Assembly (NCBI GenBank): GCA_039808645.1 | Contig: JBDHTL010000079.1 | Coordinates: 1 to 17,010, forward strand | Direction of reading: 5' to 3' | Source of the DNA: JAJXWB01 sp039808645 | GTDB lineage: Bacteria; Pseudomonadota; Alphaproteobacteria; Rhizobiales; Beijerinckiaceae | DNA: 17,010 bases | Shown: positions 6,726-13,766 of the stretch, one piece after another | Numbering within the stretch: the first letter of the stretch is position 1 | How the letters are laid out: the number at the start of each line of letters is the position of its first letter | Position numbers and translations under genes: made by a program | Notes under the pieces: generated by a model | Database searches by the model: none | Told to the model about the DNA's origin: nothing | The model's input: only the letters and a program-made list of their open reading frames with translations

Positions 6726-7919
6726 ATGGCTGCCTTCCGCACCCTCGACCAGCTCCAGCCCAAGGGAAAGCGCGTGCTCGTGCGCGTCGATCTCAACGTG
6801 CCCATGGAAAACGGCAAGGTGACCGACGCCACCCGTATCGACCGCATCCTGCCGACCATCCGCGAGATCGCCGACAAGGGCGGCAAGGCGATCCTGCTCG
6901 CGCATTTCGGCCGGCCGAAGAACGGGCCGGACGAGGCGAATTCGCTGAAGCCGATCGCCGCCGTTCTCGCCGACCATCTGAAGCGCCCCGTCGGCTTCGC
7001 ATCCGACTGCATCGGCGAGCCGGCCGAAAAGGCCATCGCCGCCATGAAGGACGGCGACGTGCTGCTGCTGGAAAACACCCGCTTCCACAAGGGCGAGGAG
7101 AAGAACGATCCCGCGATCGTCGAAGGCCTCGCCAGGCTCGGCGACGCCTATGTCAACGACGCCTTTTCCGCCGCCCATCGCGCGCACGCCTCGACCGAAG
7201 GCCTCGCGCACAAGCTGCCCGCCTATGCCGGGCGCACCATGCAGGCCGAACTCGAGGCGCTCGACGCCGCGCTCGGCAATCCCAGGAAACCCGTCGCGGC
7301 CATCGTCGGCGGCGCGAAGGTGTCGACCAAGCTCGACCTGCTCGGCAATCTCGTGAAGAAGGTCGACATGCTCATCATCGGCGGCGGCATGGCGAACACG
7401 TTTCTGGCCGCACGCGGCGTGAAGGTGGGAAAAAGCCTGTGCGAGCATGATCTGGCCGCGACGGCGCGCGAGATCGAGCAGAAGGCCAAGGCCGCCGGCT
7501 GCGAGATCGTGCTGCCGGTCGACGGCCTTTTCGCCAAGGAGTTCAAGGCGCATGCCGCGCATCGCATCGACGATGTCGCGCATATCCACGACGACGAGAT
7601 GATGCTCGACGTCGGCCCCAAGACCGTCGCCCATGTCGAGGCCAAGCTCGCCGGCGCCAAGACGCTGGTATGGAACGGCCCGTTCGGCGCCTTCGAGATC
7701 GCGCCCTTCGACACCGGCACGGTCGCGGTCGCGCACAAGGCGGCGGCGCTGACCAAGGCCGGCTCGCTTGTGTCGATCGCCGGCGGCGGCGACACGGTGG
7801 CCGCGCTCAACCACGCGGGATCGGCGGACGATTTCACCTACATATCGACGGCGGGCGGCGCCTTCCTCGAATGGATGGAAGGCAAGGCCCTGCCCGGCGT
7901 GGAGGCCCTGCGCGCCTGA
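6726..7919 (+). CDS. pgk: Phosphoglycerate kinase
   Basis: A 397-residue cytosolic kinase of standard length that interconverts 1,3-bisphosphoglycerate plus ADP and 3-phosphoglycerate plus ATP. The N-terminal substrate domain has RVDLNVP (20-26) and HFGRPK (60-65). The nucleotide domain has GGAKVSTKLDLL, GGGMANTFLAA, VWNGPFGAFE and the C-terminal GGGDTVAAL. The ribosome binding site AAGGGG lies just upstream of the ATG, 10 nt after the Fsr stop. It follows gap in pathway order. No missing residues or truncation are seen. Confidence 0.97.
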   Translation: MAAFRTLDQLQPKGKRVLVRVDLNVPMENGKVTDATRIDRILPTIREIADKGGKAILLAHFGRPKNGPDEANSLKPIAAVLADHLKRPVGFASDCIGEPAEKAIAAMKDGDVLLLENTRFHKGEEKNDPAIVEGLARLGDAYVNDAFSAAHRAHASTEGLAHKLPAYAGRTMQAELEALDAALGNPRKPVAAIVGGAKVSTKLDLLGNLVKKVDMLIIGGGMANTFLAARGVKVGKSLCEHDLAATAREIEQKAKAAGCEIVLPVDGLFAKEFKAHAAHRIDDVAHIHDDEMMLDVGPKTVAHVEAKLAGAKTLVWNGPFGAFEIAPFDTGTVAVAHKAAALTKAGSLVSIAGGGDTVAALNHAGSADDFTYISTAGGAFLEWMEGKALPGVEALRA

Positions 7920-7980
7920 ACCGGCGCGGCGAGCGCGACTTCCGGACGGAACCGTGCGCAGGCGCCGTCGTTAGCTTTGC

Positions 7981-8736
7981 ATGGCGCACGACACGGCGAC
8001 GAAAAGGGCGGACCTCTATCGCATGGTCATGCCCGAACACATCTGCCCCTACGGCCTGAAATCGAAGTACCTGCTGGAACGCGAGGGTTTTCAGGTCGCC
8101 GATCACTGGCTGCGGACGCGCGAGGAAACGGACCGTTTCCAGCGCGAGCAAGGCGTGACGGCGACGCCGCAGACCTTCATCGACGGCAAGCGCATCGGCG
8201 GCTACGACGATCTGCGGACCTGGTTCGGCGATCCGCCGCGGCCAAAGGACGCGCCGACCTACCGGCCGGTGATCGTGATCTTCGCCACGGCGGCGCTGAT
8301 CGCGATCGCGATCGCGCTGGGTCTGCGCGAGGGCGTCGCGGCCACAACCGAGCGGTTCGTGGCGCTCGCGATGTGTCTTCTCGCCGTCCAGAAGCTGCGC
8401 GACGTCGAGAGCTTCTCGACCATGTTCCTGAATTACGACCTGCTGGCCCGACGGTTCGTGCCTTACGCTTATGCCTACGCCTATCTGGAGGCCGCAGCGG
8501 GCGTGCTCATGGTCGGCCGCATCTGGCCGGTGATTTCCGGCCCCATCGCGCTCATTATCGGAACGATCGGCGCGGTCTCGGTCGCCAAGGCGGTCTATGT
8601 CGACAAACGCGAACTCAAATGCGCCTGCGTCGGCGGCGACAGTTCGACGCCGCTCGGCTTCGTCTCCTTGACGGAAAGTCTGATGATGGCGGCTATGGGC
8701 GCGTGGACCCTCGCGCGACTCGTAGCAGCGCCTTAA
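7981..8736 (+). CDS. Glutaredoxin-MauE (DoxX-like) membrane fusion protein
   Basis: A 251-residue two-domain protein. Residues 15-83 look like glutaredoxin: the active-site motif is CPYG (22-25), with only one cysteine, and TPQTFIDG (62-69) with RIGGYDDL (71-78) gives the cis-proline and glutathione-binding regions. Residues 96-250 contain four predicted membrane helices (about 96-114, 125-139, 160-203 as one or two, 226-248) and the pair CAC (Cys214, Cys216) followed by VGG, as in the MauE/DoxX redox-associated family. MauE itself is needed for maturation of methylamine dehydrogenase, but no mau genes are here. A thiol-disulfide relay role at the membrane is inferred. A TAG stop just upstream makes the ATG at 7981 the first start; the internal ATG at 8023 is also possible. 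No strong ribosome binding site is visible at 7981. Confidence 0.82.
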   Translation: MAHDTATKRADLYRMVMPEHICPYGLKSKYLLEREGFQVADHWLRTREETDRFQREQGVTATPQTFIDGKRIGGYDDLRTWFGDPPRPKDAPTYRPVIVIFATAALIAIAIALGLREGVAATTERFVALAMCLLAVQKLRDVESFSTMFLNYDLLARRFVPYAYAYAYLEAAAGVLMVGRIWPVISGPIALIIGTIGAVSVAKAVYVDKRELKCACVGGDSSTPLGFVSLTESLMMAAMGAWTLARLVAAP

Positions 8737-8843
8737 GTATGGCTCACGACAGTGCCCGGAGACCCGCCGACCGGCTGGTTTTCGCCGCGAGGCTGGGGTA
8801 AACCGCGCAGGCAATCCAAAGGATCGAAGGGAGCCTGTCCGAA

Positions 8844-9911
8844 ATGGCCCGCATCACGATGAGACAATTGCTGGATCACGCCGCCGAGCACGGCTACGGC
8901 GTGCCGGCCTTCAACATCAACAACATGGAACAGGCGCTGGCCATCATGGTCGCTGCGGATGCGGTCGACGCGCCCGTCATCATCCAGGCCTCGCGCGGCG
9001 CGCGCCAGTACGCCAACGACATCATGCTCAAGCACATGATGGACGCGGTGGTCGAAATCTATCCGCACATCCCGGTCTGCGTGCATCTCGACCACGGCAA
9101 CGGCCCTGCCACCTGCATGACCGCGATGCAGGCGGGCTTCACCTCCGTCATGATGGACGGCTCGCTCAAGGAAGACGGCAAGACCCCGGCCGACTGGGCC
9201 TATAACGTCGGCGTCACCAAGAAGGTGACCGACATGGCCCATCTCGGCGGCATTTCGGTCGAAGGCGAACTCGGCGTGCTTGGGTCGCTCGAGACCGGCG
9301 AAGGCGAGAAGGAAGACGGCCACGGCGCCGAGGGCAAGCTCAGCCACGACCAGCTTCTCACCAACCCCGACGAAGCCGTGAAATTCGTGAAGGAAACCAA
9401 GGTCGACGCGCTCGCCATCGCCATGGGCACCTCGCACGGCGCCTACAAGTTCACGCGCAAGCCCGACGGCAAGGTGCTGGCGATGAACGTCATCGAGGAA
9501 ATCCATCGCAAGATGCCGAACATGCATCTCGTGATGCACGGCTCTTCCTCGGTGCCGCAGGACCTCCAGGACATCATCAACAAGTTCGGCGGCAAGATGC
9601 CCCAGACCTGGGGCGTGCCGGTCGAGGAGATTCAGCGCGGCATCAAGAACGGCGTGCGCAAGATCAACATCGACACCGACAACCGCATGGCGATCACCGG
9701 CCAGATCCGCAAGGTCTTCGCGGAATCGCCCGGCGAGTTCGACCCGCGCAAGTATCTGAAGCCCGCGCAGGAGGCGATGACCAAGATCTGCAAGCAGCGC
9801 CTCGAGGAATTCGGCACGGCCGGCAACGCCTCGAAGATCAAGCGCATCGCCACGCTCGCCGAAATGGCGGCGAGCTACGCCAAGGGCGCGCTCGACCCGA
9901 AGTTCGCTTGA
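8844..9911 (+). CDS. fba: Fructose-bisphosphate aldolase, class II
   Basis: A 355-residue metal-dependent aldolase that joins dihydroxyacetone phosphate and glyceraldehyde 3-phosphate to fructose 1,6-bisphosphate, or cleaves it. Motifs include HLDHGNG (81-87) with catalytic Asp83 and metal ligand His84, GISVEGELG (136-144), the conserved His198 in the ...MGTSHGAYK stretch and MHGSSSVP (231-238) with His232. The form resembles the longer class II enzymes (CbbA/FbaA-like) used in both glycolysis and Calvin cycle. The ATG at 8844 is preceded by GAAGGGAG. It closes the tkt-gap-pgk-fba set. A long antisense frame on the opposite strand is a GC-rich shadow. No Calvin-cycle marker (RuBisCO, PRK) is in the window, so a pathway-specific name is not justified. 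Confidence 0.97.
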   Translation: MARITMRQLLDHAAEHGYGVPAFNINNMEQALAIMVAADAVDAPVIIQASRGARQYANDIMLKHMMDAVVEIYPHIPVCVHLDHGNGPATCMTAMQAGFTSVMMDGSLKEDGKTPADWAYNVGVTKKVTDMAHLGGISVEGELGVLGSLETGEGEKEDGHGAEGKLSHDQLLTNPDEAVKFVKETKVDALAIAMGTSHGAYKFTRKPDGKVLAMNVIEEIHRKMPNMHLVMHGSSSVPQDLQDIINKFGGKMPQTWGVPVEEIQRGIKNGVRKINIDTDNRMAITGQIRKVFAESPGEFDPRKYLKPAQEAMTKICKQRLEEFGTAGNASKIKRIATLAEMAASYAKGALDPKFA

Positions 9912-9913
9912 GC

Positions 9914-9980
9914 GGACCGCGAGCCTTCGGGCTCGCTCCCGCTGCAATAAGGATTGCGAGCCTGTGAAGGCTCGCAATCC
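9914..9980. repeat. Two GCGAGCC palindromic units after fba
   Basis: Unit 4 pairs 9919-9925 with 9930-9936 around a TTCG tetraloop and is almost identical to unit 2 after gap. Unit 5 is a perfect 13-bp stem, 9951-9963 with 9968-9980, around GTGA, a GNRA-type loop. Unit 5 has the opposite orientation to unit 4, as the third unit after gap has to the second. The region begins three nt after the fba stop. No U tract follows, so protection or attenuation of the fba 3' end is more likely than a classical terminator. Confidence 0.75.
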
Positions 9981-10001
9981 GGCGCCGCATCCGCTGGGAC
10001 C

Positions 10002-10026
10002 GCCGGCCTCCGGCCGGCATGCCGGC
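10002..10026. repeat. GCCGGC palindromes between convergent genes
   Basis: GCCGGCC (10002-10008) pairs with GGCCGGC (10012-10018) around TCC. An overlapping 14-bp perfect palindrome GCCGGCATGCCGGC spans 10013-10026. It ends one base before the stop codon of the minus-strand AhpD-like gene. It may serve as a two-way 3'-end structure for the convergent fba and AhpD-like transcripts. It has no U tract on either side. Confidence 0.4.
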
Positions 10027-10027
10027 G

Positions 10028-10498
10028 CTATCCCGCCTTCGCCTTCACCCGCGGCTTGTAGCCTCCCGCCGGCGTGCGAAACGCGACATTCAGCCGGTTC
10101 CAGCAATTGATCTCGACGATGGCGAGCGTCAGCTTCGCGAGGTCGCTTTCCGAGAATTGCCTGCGCGCCTCTTCGAACACGGCGTCGGGCACTTCACGAT
10201 TTTCCAGCACGGTCACCGCTTCCGTCCAGGCGAGCGCCGCCCGTTCGCGTGGGCTGTAGAGCGCGCTCTCGCGCCACGCGCTCGTCATGTAGACGCGCTC
10301 CTCGCTTTCGCCCGAGGCGCGCATGTCCTTGGAATGCATGTCGACGCAGAAGCCGCAGCCGTTGATTTGCGAGGCCCTGAGATAGACGAGATGCAGCAGG
10401 CCCGGCTCCAGCCCCAGCCCCTCCACCTTCTTCCAGAAGTCGAGCATGATCGCGCGCACGTCCGGCGCGACCGCGGCATAGTCGAGACGCGCTTTCAT
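10028..10498 (-). CDS. Carboxymuconolactone decarboxylase family protein, AhpD-like
   Basis: A 156-residue helical protein. The segment QINGCGFCVDMHSKDMR (44-60) carries the AhpD-like CxxC-x3-H pattern, with Cys48, Cys51 and His55. Proteins of this family with the CxxC motif act as thiol-dependent peroxidases or disulfide reductases; the closest group is annotated as alkylhydroperoxidase AhpD-like core proteins. Trp and Asn residues in VEINCWNRLNVAFR (126-139) fit the conserved C-terminal part. The start is the ATG at 10498, with AGGAG close upstream on the minus strand. No ahpC is present to pair with it. It is transcribed away from the ThiE-like gene and toward fba, so it is not part of the glycolytic operon. 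The exact substrate is unknown. Confidence 0.9.
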   Translation of the reverse strand: MKARLDYAAVAPDVRAIMLDFWKKVEGLGLEPGLLHLVYLRASQINGCGFCVDMHSKDMRASGESEERVYMTSAWRESALYSPRERAALAWTEAVTVLENREVPDAVFEEARRQFSESDLAKLTLAIVEINCWNRLNVAFRTPAGGYKPRVKAKAG

Positions 10499-10614
10499 CG
10501 GCTTCTCCTTCGCGAAATGGATTCTGTCGCGCCAGATGGAGAAAACAATATTTCCGCGCTTTCGCCGAATTTGCGTATGAATAGAGCAGCCAGACTCACA
10601 AGGAAGCTGCTGCG

Positions 10615-11250
10615 ATGGCGCGCGACCCCGAGGCCCCGCCGGCCCGCCTCTATCTCATCACCCCGCCGCTGGACTCAGCCGCCCCGTTCGACAAGGCGCT
10701 GGCCGCCGCGCTCGCCGCAGGCGACGTCGCCTGCGTGCTCGCCCGCTTCGCCACGACCGATCCCGGCCAGCGCAAGGCGATCCTGCGCGCCCTGACCCCG
10801 CTGGCGCAGGACCACGGCGCCGCTCTGCTGGTCGAGGGCGACGCGCAACTCGCCGCCCGCGCCGGCGCCGACGGCGCGCACGTGACGGGAGCGGCCCAGT
10901 CGCTCGGCGACGCCATCGAGAGCCTCAAGCCGGAGCGAATCGTCGGCGTCGGCGGCCTGCAAAGTCGCGACGAATGCATGAGCGCCGGCGACCTCGACGT
11001 CGATTATCTGATGTTCGGCGCGCCGGCCGATCCGACCCCGCCGGCCGACATTCTCGAACGCACGCGCTGGTGGGCGGAAATCTTCAACGTGCCCTGCGTC
11101 GCCTTCGCGCGCGCGCTCGACGAGGTCGAGGGGCTGGCCGACGCCGGCGCCGAATTCATCGCGCTCGAGGCGGCCGTGTGGGACGATGCGCGCGGCCCCG
11201 CCGCCGCCGTGGCCGAAGCTTCGGCGCGCTCGGTCGGAGCCCTCGCATGA
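10615..11250 (+). CDS. ThiE-family (thiamine phosphate synthase-like) protein, degenerate active site
   Basis: A 211-residue TIM-barrel protein resembling thiamine phosphate synthase. Landmarks are RLYLITPP (11-18), ARAGADGAHVTG (81-92) in place of the usual GADGVHLGQ, and DYLMFGAPADPT (130-141) in place of the GPVFPT-type loop. Several catalytic features of ThiE are missing: the QxRxK segment that binds pyrophosphate reads VLARFATT (41-48), the VGVS serine position reads GVGG (111-114), and the late GGI loop reads FARALDE (164-170). A second, diverged thiE-like gene after fba is common in rhizobia, so this is probably a conserved non-canonical member and not the thiamine enzyme. The ribosome binding site AAGGAAG lies eight nt before the ATG. 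It overlaps the next gene by 4 nt (ATGA). Confidence 0.8.
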   Translation: MARDPEAPPARLYLITPPLDSAAPFDKALAAALAAGDVACVLARFATTDPGQRKAILRALTPLAQDHGAALLVEGDAQLAARAGADGAHVTGAAQSLGDAIESLKPERIVGVGGLQSRDECMSAGDLDVDYLMFGAPADPTPPADILERTRWWAEIFNVPCVAFARALDEVEGLADAGAEFIALEAAVWDDARGPAAAVAEASARSVGALA

Positions 11251-12239
11251 CGCGCGGCCCCGGCCTGGCGCTGGTCGCGCTTCTCTTTGTTGTCCCGGCG
11301 CTGGCCCAACAGGCCAAGCCCGATCTGCGACCGGGCCAGACGCCGGAAGCCGCGCCCAGGAAGCCGGAAGACCCGGTCAAAACGCTGGACTTGCCGGGCT
11401 TCCAGGAAGGGGCCGATCCCTTCGCCGCCTATCAGCGCGGCTTCTACGCCACCGCCTTCCAGCTCGCGCTGAAACGGGTGGAGGCGAACAAGACCGACGC
11501 CGCCGCCATGACGCTGCTCGGCCAGCTCTATCGTGAAGGCGCGGGCGCGCCGCGCGATCCGAGGGAAGCCGCGCGCTGGTTCCGGCTCGCCGCCGATCTC
11601 GGCGACGCCAACGCCGCCTTCGCCTACGGCGTCTCGCTGCTCAAGGGCGAGGGCGTCCCGCTCGACCGCGCGGCGGCGCAGAAGGAATTCGCGCGCGCCG
11701 GCGACAAGGGCCACGCGGAGGCCCTCTACAATCTCGGCGTGATGGCGATCGAGGACACGCCGGGCGCGCCCGATTTCAAGCGCGCGGTCGACTATTTCCT
11801 GCGCGGCGCGGCGGCCGGAAGCGCCGACAGCGCCTATTCGCTCGGCGTCCTCTACCACAACGCCCGGGGCGTCGAGCACAACGACGTCGAGGCGTCCACC
11901 TGGTTCAAGCAGGCGGCGGAGGCCGACAACGTGCCGGCAATGGTCGAATATGCGATCATGCTGTTCAACGGCGAAGGCGTGTCGAAGGATGAAGCGGCCG
12001 CCGCCCGCTGGTTCCTGAAGGCGGCGCAGCGCAACAACCCCGTGGCCCAGAACCGCGCCGCCCGCCTGCTCGCCGCCGGCCGCGGCGCGCAAACCAATCT
12101 CGTCGAGGCCATGAAATGGCACCTGCTGGCGCGCGCCGCCGGCATTCAGGACGAATGGCTCGACAGCCGCCTGACGCAGCTGTCCGCGAGCCAGCGGTCG
12201 ACGGTGGAAGAGGCGGTGAAGAAGTTCAACGGGGGGTAG
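11247..12239 (+). CDS. Secreted Sel1-repeat (TPR-like) protein
   Basis: A 330-residue protein with a signal peptide: MTRGPG, a hydrophobic core to about residue 18, and a likely cleavage after ALA at 18-20. A proline-rich linker (about 24-50) leads into six Sel1-type repeats of about 36 residues between roughly 84 and 299, each with the LGxxY...G...D...A..W+..AA pattern. Sel1 repeats mediate protein-protein contacts, often in the periplasm. The start is the ATG at 11247, which overlaps the ThiE-like stop in ATGA and so implies translational coupling. A reading frame extending upstream from 10974 runs inside the ThiE-like gene and is rejected. Binding partner unknown. Confidence 0.88.
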   Translation: MTRGPGLALVALLFVVPALAQQAKPDLRPGQTPEAAPRKPEDPVKTLDLPGFQEGADPFAAYQRGFYATAFQLALKRVEANKTDAAAMTLLGQLYREGAGAPRDPREAARWFRLAADLGDANAAFAYGVSLLKGEGVPLDRAAAQKEFARAGDKGHAEALYNLGVMAIEDTPGAPDFKRAVDYFLRGAAAGSADSAYSLGVLYHNARGVEHNDVEASTWFKQAAEADNVPAMVEYAIMLFNGEGVSKDEAAAARWFLKAAQRNNPVAQNRAARLLAAGRGAQTNLVEAMKWHLLARAAGIQDEWLDSRLTQLSASQRSTVEEAVKKFNGG

Positions 12240-12260
12240 ACCAACCTCCCTTCCCGCGCC

Positions 12261-12311
12261 CGCGATGTTTTGCATCGCGACCTCCCCGCACCCGCGATGC
12301 TTTGCATCGCG
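12261..12311. repeat. Tandem palindromic repeat, 32-bp period
   Basis: Two copies of a hairpin repeat begin 32 bp apart. The first stem is CGCGATG (12261-12267) with CATCGCG (12273-12279). The second is CGCGATGC (12293-12300) with GCATCGCG (12304-12311). The linker CCTCCCCGCA also recurs after each stem. It lies 21 nt after the Sel1 gene stop. It could be a dispersed genomic repeat or a transcript 3'-end structure. No U tract is present. Confidence 0.65.
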
Positions 12312-12437
12312 GCCTCCCCGCAAGCGGCGAGGCGGGCTGCGACCCTGACGGTGCGGTCCGCACTGACATTTCAGCTGTTGACCCGCCCGCGCATTTCCCG
12401 GATCAAGGATGCAAGCAACATCCGACCGAGGAAGCCC

Positions 12438-13619
12438 ATGCTGCATGTCGTCCCCGCCTTCGCGCGCATCGGCGAGGAAAACGCCTTCGCGGTCCTCGCC
12501 CGCGCGACCGATCTTCAGCACCAGGGCCGCGACATCGTCAATCTCGGCATCGGCCAGCCGGATTTTTCGACGCCGGCGCATATCGTCGAGGCGGCGATCA
12601 AGGCGCTGCGCGACGGCCATCACGGCTATACGCCGGCGACCGGCATCCTGCCGCTGCGCGAGGCCATCGCCGCCGATCTGCGCAGGCGCCTGAACGTCGA
12701 GGTGTCGCCCGATCTCGTGATGGTCGTGCCCGGCGGCAAGGTGACCATGTACATGGCGATCCTGATGTTCGGCGAGCCCGGCGCCGAGATCATGTATCCA
12801 GATCCCGGCTTCCCCATCTATCGCTCGATGATCGAATATACCGGCGCGACGCCCGTGCCCGTGCCGATCCGCGAAGAGAACGGCTTTGCCTTTTCCGCCG
12901 CCGAGACCCTGTCGCTCATCACGCCGAAGACGCGCCTGCTCATCGTCAATTCGCCGGCCAATCCGACCGGCGGCGTGACGCCGAAGTCCGAGATCGACGC
13001 GCTGGTGAAGGGTCTGGAAAAGCATCCCGACGTCGCGATCATGTCGGACGAGATCTACGGCCAGATGACCTACGACGGGCTGGCGCACCAGACGCTGCTC
13101 GCCTATCCGCAAATCCGCGACCGCCTCATCCTGCTCGACGGCGCGTCCAAGACCTACGCCATGACCGGCTGGCGCCTCGGCTGGTCGGTCTGGCCGCGCT
13201 CGCTCTATGAAAATGCGCGAAAACTCGCGGTCAATTCGTTTTCCTGCACCAACGCCGCGACGCAATTCGCCGGGATCGCCGCGCTCGAGGGCCCGCAGGA
13301 CGCGGTGCGCGACATGCTGCGCGAGTTCGACGCGCGCCGCAGAATTGTCGTCGAGGGCCTGAACGGCCTGCCGAACGTCTCGGCCGCGACGCCCAAGGGC
13401 GCCTTCTACGCCTTTCCGAACATTTCGAAGACCGGATGGAAGGCGAAGAAACTCGCCTCCGCGCTGCTCGAGGAAGCCGGCGTCGCCACGATCGGCGGCC
13501 CGGATTTCGGCGTGCACGGCGAAGGCTACATTCGTTTGTCCTACGCCAATTCCGCCGACAATATCCGCAAGGCGCTGGCGCGCATGGGCGAGTTCCTGGC
13601 GAGCAGGAAGCCTGCGTGA
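12438..13619 (+). CDS. Pyridoxal-phosphate-dependent aminotransferase, class I/II (fold type I)
   Basis: A 393-residue cytosolic enzyme. Landmarks are GYTPATG (63-69), NSPANPTGG (171-179) with Asn175 in the PLP pocket, DEIYG (204-208), and GASKTYAMTGWRLGW (235-249) in which Lys238 is the Schiff-base lysine and Arg246 contacts the PLP phosphate. RLSYA near the C-terminus holds the arginine that binds the substrate carboxylate. The family (aspartate/aromatic-like, subgroup I-gamma) includes aspartate, alanine and aromatic aminotransferases, so the amino donor cannot be told. I start it at the ATG at 12438, preceded by GAGGAAG. A longer frame from 12270 would run through the repeat region and has no support. 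Confidence 0.9.
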   Translation: MLHVVPAFARIGEENAFAVLARATDLQHQGRDIVNLGIGQPDFSTPAHIVEAAIKALRDGHHGYTPATGILPLREAIAADLRRRLNVEVSPDLVMVVPGGKVTMYMAILMFGEPGAEIMYPDPGFPIYRSMIEYTGATPVPVPIREENGFAFSAAETLSLITPKTRLLIVNSPANPTGGVTPKSEIDALVKGLEKHPDVAIMSDEIYGQMTYDGLAHQTLLAYPQIRDRLILLDGASKTYAMTGWRLGWSVWPRSLYENARKLAVNSFSCTNAATQFAGIAALEGPQDAVRDMLREFDARRRIVVEGLNGLPNVSAATPKGAFYAFPNISKTGWKAKKLASALLEEAGVATIGGPDFGVHGEGYIRLSYANSADNIRKALARMGEFLASRKPA

Positions 13620-13634
13620 GCTGGAGTTGAACCG

Positions 13635-13755
13635 CCCCCTCCCTTTCCCTCCCCCGCTTCGCGGGAGAGGGGACGACAACCATTTGCGGCCGCGACTTTG
13701 CAAGCACGCGAGTCTTCTCCCTCTCCCGCGCAGCGGGGGAGGGAAAGGGAGGGGG
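13635..13755. repeat. 121-bp MITE-like element with 37-bp inverted ends
   Basis: The left arm (13635-13671) and right arm (13719-13755) are inverted copies identical at 36 of 37 positions by my reading, separated by 47 bp. Each arm also has an internal palindrome of the form CCCGC-n-GCGGG. The arms are pyrimidine/purine tracts such as CCCCCTCCCTTTCCC. No transposase is present, and I cannot identify a target duplication. This resembles dispersed GC-rich palindromic repeats found between genes in many alphaproteobacteria. Translated across, it gives SPSPAQRGREREG-like peptides, a known source of false N-terminal extensions. Confidence 0.8.
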
Positions 13756-13766
13756 CCGGGCCGCCT

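Noticed and set aside
8739..8801. 20-codon ORF (begins MAHDSARRPADRL) just after the glutaredoxin-MauE gene
   Set aside because: Its first 13 bases resemble the start of the preceding gene (ATGGC-CACGACA), which is curious, but there is no ribosome binding site and the match is too short to mean duplication.
8733..10106. 457-codon minus-strand open frame opposite fba
   Set aside because: Antisense to a clear class II aldolase; composition is that of a GC-rich shadow.
12378..12406. Possible promoter TTGACC-N17-GATCAA before the aminotransferase
   Set aside because: The -35 box is acceptable but the -10 box does not match; a 13-bp palindrome GTGCGGTCCGCAC at 12351-12363 lies nearby, but neither is strong enough to call.
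11004..13703. 899-codon minus-strand open frame opposite the ThiE-like, Sel1 and aminotransferase genes
   Set aside because: It spans three confident plus-strand genes and their spacers, with no domain and shadow-type composition.
13698..13766. N-terminal extension of the MFS gene from a TTG
   Set aside because: The added residues are encoded by the inverted-repeat element; the ATG at 13767 has a better placed Shine-Dalgarno sequence.
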